In this document: piece after piece, positions 47,360 through 55,774 of the stretch
How positions within the stretch are numbered: position 1 is the stretch's first letter
How the letters are laid out: every line of letters begins with the position of its first letter
Assembly: GCA_002308915.1 (NCBI GenBank)
Contig: DBWI01000024.1
Coordinates: 54,363-118,362, forward strand
Origin: Christensenella sp. UBA1242
Lineage (GTDB): Bacteria > Bacillota > Clostridia > Christensenellales > UBA1242
Length of the DNA stretch: 64,000 nucleotides
Direction: 5' to 3'
Translations under genes and position numbers: made by a program
Notes under the pieces: model-generated
The model's input: only the letters and a program-made list of their open reading frames with translations
Told to the model about the DNA's origin: nothing
Databases searched by the model: none

Positions 47360-48199
47360 TCATTTTGCACGTTTTTGCTTCTCATTTAATTGTTTGAGTG
47401 CATATGTACTTTTGATTGCTTTTATAATTTCTTTAACAACATTTTCTAGTTCACTATCTTTTGTGTAAACAGCTGGAGCAATAAAATCGACACGATTGTC
47501 TTTTAAAAGGTTATGTAAAAACTCTTCATTCTTCTCACCTTTTTGATAAACACCAACTGAATATCCACCACTTTTTGAAATCAATCTCATACAAGGAATA
47601 TCCGTTGTGCTATCTCCGATGTATATCATATTTTTGAATGGAACAGGACGCTTGTCATGAGACATTCTGTCATTAACACTGTTGTCTGTTACATTAAGAA
47701 TACCTTTGTTAATTCTATAGATATATTGTGTTTTGTTTGTATAATTGATTGCTAAAGCTGGCCAAATTGGATTTCCATCGTCATCATAAACAAAATAACC
47801 AGCATAGATTTCTTTAAAAAACTTTGAAATGCTTGTTCCTTCAATAATTTCTTTTAATCCAGAAGAAACGACATAGTGCTCTACTTCTACACCAATTGAT
47901 TTTCCAAAATCATTTATTCTTTCAAACCAAGTTTCTACACCTTCGTAAAGTTCAACACTCTTACCAGACTCAACCAAAAAGTCTCTTGTTAGTTTTATCC
48001 CTTTTTCTTTGTATGTTCTTATCATTAAATACATATATGACAAAATATTGTCAACTTGATGCTTTTTGGTAAACTCTGCACACATTCCCCAAAATTCATC
48101 TTCTGGCATATTTATTCTTTGCATATAACCATAGGCTTGCATATCATTTGGTGAAAGTGTTTTATCAAAATCATATATAAGAGCAACTTTTGTTTTCAT
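47360..48199 (-). CDS. HAD-superfamily phosphatase (SerB-like, HAD-IB)
   Basis: 279 aa. HAD motif I DFDKTLS (Asp10 nucleophile and Asp12; the family DxD is intact), motif II VVSSGL, motif III Lys in KRPVPFKN, motif IV IGDSTTDIP. The helical cap lies between motifs I and II. The overall pattern is that of HAD-IB phosphoserine phosphatase-like proteins; the substrate is unknown. GGGAG lies about ten bases before the ATG. Confidence 0.85.
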   Translation of the reverse strand: MKTKVALIYDFDKTLSPNDMQAYGYMQRINMPEDEFWGMCAEFTKKHQVDNILSYMYLMIRTYKEKGIKLTRDFLVESGKSVELYEGVETWFERINDFGKSIGVEVEHYVVSSGLKEIIEGTSISKFFKEIYAGYFVYDDDGNPIWPALAINYTNKTQYIYRINKGILNVTDNSVNDRMSHDKRPVPFKNMIYIGDSTTDIPCMRLISKSGGYSVGVYQKGEKNEEFLHNLLKDNRVDFIAPAVYTKDSELENVVKEIIKAIKSTYALKQLNEKQKRAK

Positions 48200-48285
48200 T
48201 TAGCTAATTTCTCCCTAATATTTGTATTTCAATTTCTCTTATATGATAACAAATTTTGTCGTTTTTGTCAATATTAGTTAAATTT

Positions 48286-48314
48286 AAAAAAAATACCACC
48301 TATGGTGGTATTAT
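48286..48314 (-). terminator. Terminator at the plsY stop
   Basis: Stem AATACCACC/GGTGGTATT (48292-48300, 48304-48312) with a long T run; it overlaps the plsY stop codon. Confidence 0.9.
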
Positions 48315-49033
48315 CCAATTTCTCTATTCTTTTCTAATTGTTTTTTCTCTTTCTTAATTTTGTGACGTTGTTTTATGTTTACGCCATCTTTTTTCTTTCC
48401 AATCTTTTTGAGTTTGTCCAAAAAATTTACTTTGTTTTCTTTTCCAATAAGCAATCTATTAATGTTCCCTCTATGCTTAAACCACACAAGGAAATATAAA
48501 ACAAATAATATAACAGTTATTGCAACATTAGAATGAAATCTGTATCCTTCAACAAGTGTTAATGCTGTAATATATAAAAACGAAGCAAGAGCACCATAAT
48601 CAAATATAATTAAATATAAAAAGCAAACCAAAAACATAGCAAGTGCCCAATATGGTTCTGCAACAGCAAACATACCAAGCATTGTTGCAACACCTTTGCC
48701 ACCTTTAAATTTGTAAAATATTGGAAAACAATGTCCAATAATGGCACTCATTCCTCCAACATACAAACCAATGAATGCTGTTTCTCCAGAAGAATAGCCA
48801 CCAAACATAAAGAAGCCAATTAGTGCTGGAATAGCTCCTTTTAGAGCATCAAAAAACAAAGTAAGCAATCCAAGTTTAAATCCAAATGTTCTAAGCATAT
48901 TCATTGAGCCTGGATTACCACTGCCATGCTTTGTTATGTCATCTTTTTTAATGCGTGAAATAATTTTGGCAGAACTAATATTCCCCAAAAGATAACCACA
49001 TAAAATTAAAACGACGTAATTTACTATTTCCAA
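48311..49033 (-). CDS. plsY: Glycerol-3-phosphate acyltransferase PlsY
   Basis: Membrane acyltransferase using acyl-phosphate to acylate glycerol-3-phosphate, the first step of phospholipid synthesis. Motifs GSGNPGSMN, GHCFPIFYKFKGGKGVAT and a C-terminal FKHRGNINRLLIGKE are intact. A basic tail of about 35 residues (Lys-rich, KKKDGVNIKQRHKIKKEKK) extends beyond the usual end. The start is taken as the TTG at 49033 (240 aa), just after the der stop and preceded by GGGAG; another TTG at 49066, inside der, has no ribosome site. Follows der as in other Firmicutes. Confidence 0.92.
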   Translation of the reverse strand: MEIVNYVVLILCGYLLGNISSAKIISRIKKDDITKHGSGNPGSMNMLRTFGFKLGLLTLFFDALKGAIPALIGFFMFGGYSSGETAFIGLYVGGMSAIIGHCFPIFYKFKGGKGVATMLGMFAVAEPYWALAMFLVCFLYLIIFDYGALASFLYITALTLVEGYRFHSNVAITVILFVLYFLVWFKHRGNINRLLIGKENKVNFLDKLKKIGKKKDGVNIKQRHKIKKEKKQLEKNREIG

Positions 49034-49034
49034 A

Positions 49035-50354
49035 CTACTCTTTATCTCCCTTTGACCTTGTGACAAATTTTATTGGAGTTCCAGAAAAATCCACAGCTTC
49101 GCGGAATCTGTTTTCTAGATATCTTAAATATGAAAAATGCATAAGTGAAGCATCATTGCAGAACAAAACAAAAGTTGGTGGATTTGTTTTGAACTGTGTA
49201 ATGTATGATATTTTCAATCGTCTACCATTTCTGTATGGTGGCTCATTTGAAAGCATAGCTTGACTTAATAATTCATTAAGAGTACCAGTTGGAATTCTTC
49301 GTGAATTATTTGCATAAACTTCTTTGATTGTTTCAATTACATTTGTTAATCTTTTTCCAGTAACTGCAGAAACATACATTGACTTAAAATAACTCATAAA
49401 AGATAAACTATCTTTTAACTTACTTTCATATTGATTTATTGTACTACCATCTTTTTGAACCAAATCCCATTTGTTCATAATAACAACACTAGGTTTTCCT
49501 GCTTCGTGTACATATCCGGCAACTCTCACATCTTGCTCAGATATTTCTTGACTAGCATCAAATACAATCAAAACAACATCTGCCCTTTCAATCGCTTCCA
49601 TTGACCTAATAACAGAATATCCCTCAACACTTTGCTTTTCATAACTTCTTTGACGTCTAAGTCCAGCAGTATCAATAAGTGTAAACTTTTGACCATCAAA
49701 AACAAAATCTGTTTCTATAGCATCTCTTGTTGTTCCTGCAACAGGACTAACAACAACTCTATCAAATCCTAAAATTCTGTTAGTCAAACTACTTTTTCCA
49801 ACATTTGGACGTCCGACAAGTGCAATCTTAATTGTATCTTCATCTTCACTTGCATCACTCTTTTTTAGATCCTTAACAATTTCATCTAGCACTTCGCCAA
49901 GCCCTTTGGCTTGTTCACAAGAAATAGGAAAAGGCTCGCCAAAACCAAGTTCATAGAACTCATATGTGTTTTCTACTTCAAAATTATCTAACTTGTTTAC
50001 AACAAGAATAACTTTTTTGTTTGTTCTTCTTAAGATATTCCCTACTTCGTGGTCTGTTTGCGTTAATCCATCTTGACCATCAACAATAAAAACAATAACA
50101 TCAGCAAGGTCAATTGCAATATCAACTTGTTCCCTTATATTTCCTTGAAATACATCATCGCTTTTTTCGTCAATACCACCGGTATCAATTAATCTAAAAT
50201 TATAGCCACACCATTCGGCATCAGCATAAATTCTATCTCTTGTTACTCCCGGCGTGTCATCAACAATACTTAATCTTTGTCCGCAAATCTTATTAAAAAA
50301 GGTACTCTTCCCAACATTTGGGCGACCAACGATTGCCACTAATGGTTTTGCCAC
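49035..50354 (-). CDS. der: Ribosome-associated GTPase Der (EngA)
   Basis: Tandem-GTPase for 50S assembly, 439 aa. Two G domains: GRPNVGKSTFFN with DTGGID and NKLD, and GRPNVGKSSLTN with DTAGLRRQ and NKWD; a C-terminal KH-like domain ends KFVTRSKGDKE. The start is GTG with AGGAGAT upstream. Two bases separate its stop from the plsY start. Confidence 0.97.
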   Translation of the reverse strand: MAKPLVAIVGRPNVGKSTFFNKICGQRLSIVDDTPGVTRDRIYADAEWCGYNFRLIDTGGIDEKSDDVFQGNIREQVDIAIDLADVIVFIVDGQDGLTQTDHEVGNILRRTNKKVILVVNKLDNFEVENTYEFYELGFGEPFPISCEQAKGLGEVLDEIVKDLKKSDASEDEDTIKIALVGRPNVGKSSLTNRILGFDRVVVSPVAGTTRDAIETDFVFDGQKFTLIDTAGLRRQRSYEKQSVEGYSVIRSMEAIERADVVLIVFDASQEISEQDVRVAGYVHEAGKPSVVIMNKWDLVQKDGSTINQYESKLKDSLSFMSYFKSMYVSAVTGKRLTNVIETIKEVYANNSRRIPTGTLNELLSQAMLSNEPPYRNGRRLKISYITQFKTNPPTFVLFCNDASLMHFSYLRYLENRFREAVDFSGTPIKFVTRSKGDKE

Positions 50355-50405
50355 AATTATCTCCTATGCAATAATTGTATCACATATTACTTATCAAAAA
50401 CAACT

Positions 50406-51014
50406 TTAATTTACCATATTTTTTTGTTGTCTTTTTACTTTTATGCTACTTAGTGCACATAATATTCCTTTAACAAAAACATAAGTAATTGAACAAATTA
50501 AAACAAAAGTCAAAATACTATTATCAAAAAGTACAAAATCATCAAAAATAAAACTACCAAAACTTAGTTTTGCCAATTGAAAAATTATACTCCCTAATAG
50601 TAACCCCAAAAACATATTATTAAAACTATCACAAGAAAATACAAAAACACAACCAACAACCAATGCCAAATAAGCAATTGGTTCAACATAAGTAAATTGC
50701 AAATTCAAATTTGTTGCAAAGTAAACAACAAGAATTGTAATGGTTGTTAAAAAAACGACAACTCCACCTATAATCCCTTTTAATGTATTCTTTCTTAACA
50801 ACAAAAACAATGCTGCAGCAAGATATAAAAACAAATTTGGACTTACATAAAATTTCCAAATATAAATATCTGGTAAAAATGATATAACAAATGTAAACAA
50901 AAAGAAAATACTAACAAAGAATCTATTTATTTTGTTTACTCTCAAAAAACTTTCAAAAACTCCAAATGCACTTAAAAAAAATAACACACCACTAATAATT
51001 GAATATAAACTCAT
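50406..51014 (-). CDS. Hypothetical multi-pass membrane protein
   Basis: 202 residues, about six to seven hydrophobic segments, with few charged residues outside a short basic C terminus (VKRQQKNMVN). GGAG with suitable spacing precedes the ATG. Lies between nrdR and der on the same strand. No conserved motif recognised; the fold could be a small transporter-like helix bundle, but nothing supports a specific function. Confidence 0.7.
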   Translation of the reverse strand: MSLYSIISGVLFFLSAFGVFESFLRVNKINRFFVSIFFLFTFVISFLPDIYIWKFYVSPNLFLYLAAALFLLLRKNTLKGIIGGVVVFLTTITILVVYFATNLNLQFTYVEPIAYLALVVGCVFVFSCDSFNNMFLGLLLGSIIFQLAKLSFGSFIFDDFVLFDNSILTFVLICSITYVFVKGILCALSSIKVKRQQKNMVN

Positions 51015-51059
51015 TTTTTACTCCAATTATATGTTTAGCAGTATGCAAAATAATATGTA

Positions 51060-51087
51060 AAAAAAAATCTTGCAAATGCAAGATTTT
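51060..51087 (-). terminator. Terminator at the nrdR stop
   Basis: Stem AAAATCTTGCA/TGCAAGATTTT, near-perfect, with a seven-T tail on the minus strand; overlaps the nrdR stop. Confidence 0.9.
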
Positions 51088-51532
51088 AACCATTATCTTT
51101 TAAGAAATTTATAAAGTTTGTTGCATCTGTAAATTGTCTATAAACTGATGCAAATCTAATGTATGAAACTTGATCTAAAGGCTTTAACATATTCATAACA
51201 AGTTCACCAATTTTAATAGATTCAACTTCTTGAAGTCCGTTATCTTTCAACTTTTGTTCTATATCACTTGCTATTGTTTCTATTTGAATAAGACTAACTG
51301 GTCTTTTTTCACAAGCCTTGATTATTCCTGAAATAATTTTGTTCTTATCAAATGGTTGAATGCTGCCATTTTTCTTTATTACAAGAATTGGAACACTTTC
51401 TACTGTTTCGTAAGTTGTCCAACGTCTTCCGCATTTAATACATTCCCTTCTTCTTCTAATGGAATTTGTCTCAACTGTTGCACGAGAATCAATAACCTTG
51501 CTATCTGGACAACCACAATATATACACTTCAT
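51086..51532 (-). CDS. nrdR: Transcriptional repressor NrdR
   Basis: 148 aa repressor of ribonucleotide reductase genes. N-terminal zinc ribbon Cys3/Cys6/Cys31/Cys34 (MKCIYCG...CIKCG) and an ATP-cone domain (VIKKNGSIQPFDKNKIISGI; VSYIRFASVYRQF). The start at 51532 has AGGAGA six bases upstream; an earlier in-frame codon at 51565 is rejected. nrd genes are not in the window. Confidence 0.95.
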   Translation of the reverse strand: MKCIYCGCPDSKVIDSRATVETNSIRRRRECIKCGRRWTTYETVESVPILVIKKNGSIQPFDKNKIISGIIKACEKRPVSLIQIETIASDIEQKLKDNGLQEVESIKIGELVMNMLKPLDQVSYIRFASVYRQFTDATNFINFLKDNG

Positions 51533-51615
51533 TTGCTTTCTCCTATGTTTATGTTGTAGTTTCATTATATACTATAATATTTTTTTTGTCTATACATATT
51601 CAAAAATTGCAAAAA

Positions 51616-51909
51616 TTATTTTTTATCATTTGGTGCTTTAAATGTGATTGTGTTATTGTTCCTTGGAACTTGAGAATAAAGTTCAACAAGTATTGTGTCA
51701 TCACCTATTTTGCATATTTGGTTATAAGGAATAAAAAGTTCACCACCAGACTTGAACACATTCCAAAAATTTTTATCACCTGGAACAACTAATCCAGTTA
51801 TTCTGCCACTGGAAAGTTCAAAAACAATATCAACTATATGGCCTAGTCTCTTTCCGTCCACAACATTCACAACTTCTTTGCATCTTAGTTCCAAAAATGA
51901 ACTTTCCAA
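51616..51909 (-). CDS. ylmC: YlmC/YmxH family PRC-barrel protein
   Basis: 97 aa starting at TTG 51909 with AGGGG seven bases upstream. Family pattern: FLELRCKEVVNVVDGKRLGHIVDIVFELSSGRITGLVVPG (key residues LRxKEVxNVxDGxRLG) and FIPYNQICKIGDDTILV. YlmC proteins occur near sporulation or cell division genes in Clostridia and Bacilli; function is unclear. An upstream in-frame start at 51948 would precede the TATAAT at 51928-51933 and is rejected. Confidence 0.85.
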   Translation of the reverse strand: MESSFLELRCKEVVNVVDGKRLGHIVDIVFELSSGRITGLVVPGDKNFWNVFKSGGELFIPYNQICKIGDDTILVELYSQVPRNNNTITFKAPNDKK

Positions 51910-51927
51910 AATATAACCCCTGCTAGT

Positions 51928-51933
51928 ATTATA
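51928..51933 (-). promoter_or_regulatory. -10 box of ylmC
   Basis: Perfect TATAAT on the minus strand, 18 bases before the TTG start; no convincing -35. Confidence 0.5.
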
Positions 51934-51954
51934 TGCAGTTGGCATCAAAAAAGA

Positions 51955-53352
51955 TTACTGTACAAATTTGTTGATTGCTTCACAACATTTGTTGTAATAA
52001 CCATAACATATTTTGTCATCCTTTTCATCTTTGTAAATTTTTTCAAATAAGTTTTTAGCTTCGCTAATTTTGTTGTTTTGGTATAATCTTACAGCATTTT
52101 CAAAATAACAATATGCTTTTTTAATTTTTTCTATTTTCTGTTTAGAATATATGTCCAAACACTCAAAAATTGGCGTTGTTATATTTCCCTTAATAATCGC
52201 ATCACCAATGTAGCGATATGTGATTTTGTATTTTGATGGCAAGTTATTTAAAACATCTTTTGAAAAAATAAATTTTGTATCATATGCCAAAATTAAATTA
52301 TCCAAATTTTCTGACATAGAATCAAAGTTTGTTATTATAGAATATGAATGCTTATTACTTTCTTCAATTAATCCAATTTCAACTTCTGCAACGTCAACCA
52401 CAATGCTATAGTCTATTGCATTTTTATTGTTTTTGGTTTTAAAACTTTCACAACTTTTTGAAATACTTTTTGCACAATTAATAGCATCTTGACAATTAAC
52501 AAATATGCATAAAATACTTTCATTCAAATATTTATCTACATAGCCATTATATTTTTGGGTAATTGATGATGCCAAACTTAAATATTTCGTTAAACTTTTT
52601 GAAACACTTAATTCTCTTACAAAATCTGTATTTTTGATTGAAAAATACAGCAAAGAAACATTCTTTTTTATTTGATTACCTTCTCTTAAACTTATTATAC
52701 TTTCTTTTCCCAAACTCTTTAAGATGTTTTTTGGAAGATATTTTTTATAAACAATTTTTGATTGGTTTATTTGGTAATCTTTTATTTTTAGATTTTGGTT
52801 TATTCGATTTAACGAATGCTCAATTTCCAAAAATTGTTTATTTCCACCAATATCTATTCTGTCTTTAACTTCTCCATATGAAAGTCGTCTTACTGCATTC
52901 TCTACCTTTTTTATTGGAAAAGATAGAAGTGTAAAAGTTAAGAACATAACAATAATATAAACAACACCCACAACCCCAATCCACAAATACTTATTTGTGT
53001 TGTTTTGAGATATATTTAATGCCGTTTTAACTATACCTGCAGTTTGCCCTGAATAATTCTCTATACCAGACAAAAAATATACTGCTAATCCAAATACAAT
53101 TCCCATTGGCACTGTTGCAAAAAACAACATTGTATTAAATTTTCTTGTTCTTAAAAACCTAATAAATAGAACATTACCACTCAAAATATTTATTGCATTA
53201 AAAACAACGCCCATCCATGCAAGAACATCCATATTAAAGTAAATTCCACTTGATAATATTATTATTGCGTTAAATAAAAATTTTGTTGTGAATATTGCTC
53301 CAATTAATGAAGATAAAAATAGAAAAATCCAAATTTTTGTACTAGTTTTCAT
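51955..53352 (-). CDS. Membrane HAMP / degenerate class III nucleotide cyclase-like protein
   Basis: 465 aa from ATG 53352. Four or so membrane helices (to about 145), a HAMP-like helix pair (about 145-195: FPIKKVENAVRRLSYGE..., then linker LEIEHSLNRINQN), and a cyclase-type domain beginning KKYLPKNILKSLGKESI. The cyclase line-up is clear, but the first metal Asp (LFSDIR) is Ser238 in LLYFSIK, the second (GD) is Asn277-Glu278 in YLNESI, and the YGDxVNxAxRLE segment reads ITNFDSMSENLDNL. Cyclase activity is therefore unlikely. A C-terminal TPR-like helix pair (YCYFENAVRLYQ...AKNLFEKIY) may bind a partner. Short or no 5' leader and no ribosome site. Confidence 0.78.
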   Translation of the reverse strand: MKTSTKIWIFLFLSSLIGAIFTTKFLFNAIIILSSGIYFNMDVLAWMGVVFNAINILSGNVLFIRFLRTRKFNTMLFFATVPMGIVFGLAVYFLSGIENYSGQTAGIVKTALNISQNNTNKYLWIGVVGVVYIIVMFLTFTLLSFPIKKVENAVRRLSYGEVKDRIDIGGNKQFLEIEHSLNRINQNLKIKDYQINQSKIVYKKYLPKNILKSLGKESIISLREGNQIKKNVSLLYFSIKNTDFVRELSVSKSLTKYLSLASSITQKYNGYVDKYLNESILCIFVNCQDAINCAKSISKSCESFKTKNNKNAIDYSIVVDVAEVEIGLIEESNKHSYSIITNFDSMSENLDNLILAYDTKFIFSKDVLNNLPSKYKITYRYIGDAIIKGNITTPIFECLDIYSKQKIEKIKKAYCYFENAVRLYQNNKISEAKNLFEKIYKDEKDDKICYGYYNKCCEAINKFVQ

Positions 53353-53367
53353 ACTATTGTTTTGCAT

Positions 53368-53396
53368 AATATAACAAAAAATATTCATACTAGCAA
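53368..53396 (-). promoter_or_regulatory. Promoter of the cyclase-like gene
   Basis: Minus-strand -35 TTGCTA (53391-53396), 17-base spacer, -10 TATATT (53368-53373). Predicted 5' leader to ATG 53352 is about nine bases. Confidence 0.5.
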
Positions 53397-53409
53397 CAAG
53401 GAGAAAAGT

Positions 53410-53838
53410 ATGAATAAAAAATTTTTAACAGCAATATATCAAAACACAAAAATGGCAATACAATCAATTAACGATATGTACCCCAAGTTTAGAAGCTCAA
53501 AACTAAAACAACTAATGAAAGATTATGAAGAAGGATATACATCATATGCAAATCAATGCTTAAGCATTGCAAAGCAAAAAAACATTGAACTCAAAGATTC
53601 AAACTTGTTTTCAAAAATAATGCTTTGGACATCAATAAATTGTTCTACCCTATTCAAAAAATCTGCCAGTCATATTGCCGAATTATTTTTGCTTGGAACA
53701 GTACGTGGGACACTGTCTTTGTACAAAGACTTAAAAACATATAAAAATGCCGACCAAGATATAATTGATATTGCAAAAAAACTATTAGAATTTGAAGAAC
53801 AAAGTTATGAAAAAATTAAAGAATATTTAAGAGCATAA
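53410..53838 (+). CDS. Ferritin-like four-helix protein
   Basis: 142 aa, all-helical by composition, resembling DUF-type ferritin-like proteins of Clostridia. The second half reads LGTVRGTLSLYKDLKTYKNADQDIIDIAKKLLEFEEQSYEKIKEYL, with helix-pair periodicity; the DxxIxxIAKKLLxFEEQ segment is characteristic. AAGGAG six bases before the ATG at 53410 fixes the start; an in-frame start at 53362 is rejected. It is divergent from the cyclase-like gene. Metal binding is not demonstrated (few conserved His). Confidence 0.65.
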   Translation: MNKKFLTAIYQNTKMAIQSINDMYPKFRSSKLKQLMKDYEEGYTSYANQCLSIAKQKNIELKDSNLFSKIMLWTSINCSTLFKKSASHIAELFLLGTVRGTLSLYKDLKTYKNADQDIIDIAKKLLEFEEQSYEKIKEYLRA

Positions 53839-53866
53839 AAAAAACAGCCACAAAGGCTGTTTTTAT
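53836..53866. terminator. Bidirectional terminator (ferritin-like gene / rpsI)
   Basis: Stem AAAAACAGCC/GGCTGTTTTT with a five-base loop between convergent genes. Confidence 0.92.
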
Positions 53867-53867
53867 A

Positions 53868-54308
53868 TTAACGTTTACTAAATTGACTAGCTTTACGTGC
53901 TTTCTTTAAACCATATTTCTTTCTTTCTTTCATTCTTGAATCACGAGTCAAGAATCCTGCTTTTTTGAGTTCTGGTTTAAGATTTTCTTCTGCAAGAACT
54001 AATGCTCTTGAAATTCCATGGTTAATAGCACCTGCTTGACCGCTAAGTCCACCACCAATTACATTAACTACAACATCATATTTTGTTGTTGTGTTTGTGA
54101 GTTCCATTGGTTGACGAACAATTAATTTTAATGTGTCAAGACCAAAGTATTCATCAATATCTACTTTGTTAACTGTTATCTTACCTGTTCCGTTTGGAAG
54201 TAAGCGTACTCTTGCAATAGCTTTTTTTCTTCTACCTGTTCCAAGGAATTGAACACCTTTTTGTTTGAGTGCAGGTTTTGTTGCTTTTGTTGTTTTCTTC
54301 TCTGCCAT
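53868..54308 (-). CDS. rpsI: 30S ribosomal protein S9
   Basis: 146 aa. Core [25 protein letters not shown] and the C-terminal [16 protein letters not shown] (the basic tail reaching the P site) are intact. A 15-residue Lys/Thr/Ala-rich N-terminal extension ([16 protein letters not shown]) precedes the core. The start shares a base with the rplM stop. Confidence 0.97.
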   Translation of the reverse strand: MAEKKTTKATKPALKQKGVQFLGTGRRKKAIARVRLLPNGTGKITVNKVDIDEYFGLDTLKLIVRQPMELTNTTTKYDVVVNVIGGGLSGQAGAINHGISRALVLAEENLKPELKKAGFLTRDSRMKERKKYGLKKARKASQFSKR

Positions 54309-54751
54309 TAGTTTCTAACTCCTTTTAACTCAACAAGAGTTGGTTGTTGTGCTGCATGGTTATGATTAGCATCTTTGTAAACTCTAAGTCTTGTGTATGC
54401 TTTTCTTCCAAGTGAATTCTTTGGAAGCATACCTTTTACAGCATGTTCAACAGCAACATTTGATTTTGTTGCCATAACTGTTTTATAATCCATCTCTTTA
54501 AGGCCACCAATGTAACCTGAGTGATGTCTAAGCATTTTTTGTGTAAGTTTTTTGCCAGTTAAAACTACTTTATCTGAATTGATAACTATAACGTGGTCAC
54601 CTGTATCTACATGTGGAGTGTATGAAGGCTTATTCTTACCTGTCAAGATATCTGCAACTTGAGAAGCAAGTCTGCCAAGTGGCATATTGGTTGCATCAAC
54701 AACATACCATTTTCTTTCCACATTTTCTGGCTTTTCCATAAATGTTTTCAT
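54308..54751 (-). CDS. rplM: 50S ribosomal protein L13
   Basis: 147 aa. Hallmarks [44 protein letters not shown] and [21 protein letters not shown] are present (described by key residues WxxVDAxxxxLGRLA and GMLPK). GGAGG lies ahead of the ATG. Forms the rplM-rpsI operon, with a long structured leader. Confidence 0.97.
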   Translation of the reverse strand: MKTFMEKPENVERKWYVVDATNMPLGRLASQVADILTGKNKPSYTPHVDTGDHVIVINSDKVVLTGKKLTQKMLRHHSGYIGGLKEMDYKTVMATKSNVAVEHAVKGMLPKNSLGRKAYTRLRVYKDANHNHAAQQPTLVELKGVRN

Positions 54752-54784
54752 TAAAAATTTTCCTCCAAAAATTGTGTGTGTTTG

Positions 54785-54840
54785 TGATAAGACAAATTCT
54801 TTTTTAAGGGGCTAACTTTACAAAAAAATATGTCTTATAG
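54785..54840 (-). promoter_or_regulatory. Structured leader of rplM (possible L13-type leader)
   Basis: ATAAGACA (54787-54794) and TGTCTTAT (54831-54838) form a perfect eight-base stem that encloses about 36 bases including AGCCCCTTA. It sits 36 bases before the rplM ATG, where Firmicutes carry ribosomal-protein leaders. I cannot confirm the L13 leader consensus by eye. Confidence 0.5.
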
Positions 54841-54855
54841 TCAAAGACGTGTATT

Positions 54856-54884
54856 ATTCTATTATAATATAATAATTTTGTCAA
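54856..54884 (-). promoter_or_regulatory. rplM-rpsI promoter
   Basis: Minus-strand -35 TTGACA (perfect, 54879-54884), 17-base spacer, -10 TAGAAT (54856-54861). Confidence 0.75.
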
Positions 54885-54940
54885 GAGAATTTTTGCAAAA
54901 ATTTACAGTAGAATTATTTTGTATATTTATGCAATTATGT

Positions 54941-55678
54941 TTATAAATATTCAACATCATAAAGGTATAGGCCATTTGCAGAAACAGTTTTTCCACCATA
55001 CTTTCTTTCGCCTGTTTCAAACATTTTTTGTATATTATCCAGTTCTAATTTTCCCCTACCAACATCAACAATTGTACCTATCATAATTCGCACCATATTG
55101 TATAAAAATCCATTACCTGTTACCTTAAAAACCAAATAATCACCTTGTTTTTGTAGTGAGAAATCAAAAATAGTACGTTCAAAATTTTCAACACTGCTTC
55201 CAGAACTACAAAAAGCCTTAAAATTATGCTCACCTTTAAGCATATTCATTGCTTGCTCAACCTTGTCAAAATCTAGTTTATACTTTAACTCAGTTGCCAT
55301 ATCATAAAATAGTGGATTTAATACTTGCTGTGTGGAAAAAACATAAATGTATGTCTTCTTTTTTGCATTAAACCTAGCATTAAAATTTTCATCAACTTCT
55401 TTTGCAGAAAAAACCCTAATATCTTGTGGCAAAAATGTATTAAGTGCTTCTACAATTTTTTCTGTCTTTATTCTTGATTGAGTATCAAAATGTGCATATT
55501 GTTTTATTGCATGCACCCCAGCATCAGTCCTTCCACTTGCAAAAACAGTTATTTTTTCTTTTGTAACACTTTGTATTGCATTTTCAAGCTTTTCTTGAAT
55601 TGTATTCTTCCCTGGTTGCTTTTGATACCCTGCATAACCAGTTCCTTTATATCCAAAACAAATTAAAATTCTTCTCAT
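54941..55678 (-). CDS. truA: tRNA pseudouridine(38-40) synthase TruA
   Basis: 245 aa. Catalytic Asp52 in ASGRTDAGVHA; N-terminal FGYKGTGYAGYQKQPG; C-terminal FKVTGNGFLYNMVRIMIGTIV. Modifies the anticodon stem-loop of many tRNAs. The start at 55678 fits the family; an in-frame codon at 55714 would lie upstream of the promoter. No ribosome binding site is present; the -10 box lies seven bases before the ATG, so the message is leaderless or has a one-base leader. Confidence 0.94.
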   Translation of the reverse strand: MRRILICFGYKGTGYAGYQKQPGKNTIQEKLENAIQSVTKEKITVFASGRTDAGVHAIKQYAHFDTQSRIKTEKIVEALNTFLPQDIRVFSAKEVDENFNARFNAKKKTYIYVFSTQQVLNPLFYDMATELKYKLDFDKVEQAMNMLKGEHNFKAFCSSGSSVENFERTIFDFSLQKQGDYLVFKVTGNGFLYNMVRIMIGTIVDVGRGKLELDNIQKMFETGERKYGGKTVSANGLYLYDVEYL

Positions 55679-55685
55679 ATATATA

Positions 55686-55714
55686 AGTGTAAAATATTTT
55701 TTATAAATAATCAA
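55686..55714 (-). promoter_or_regulatory. truA promoter (near-leaderless)
   Basis: Minus-strand -35 TTGATT (55709-55714), 17-base spacer, -10 TACACT (55686-55691), seven bases to ATG. Back to back with the nifJ promoter. Confidence 0.55.
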
Positions 55715-55719
55715 ACATT

Positions 55720-55748
55720 TTGCCTAAACAATGTTTTTATGTTATACT
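55720..55748 (+). promoter_or_regulatory. nifJ promoter
   Basis: -35 TTGCCT (55720-55725), 17-base spacer, -10 TATACT (55743-55748) with a TGT extension, 26 bases before the ATG. Confidence 0.65.
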
Positions 55749-55774
55749 AATAAATAGAAAATTATGGAGATATT

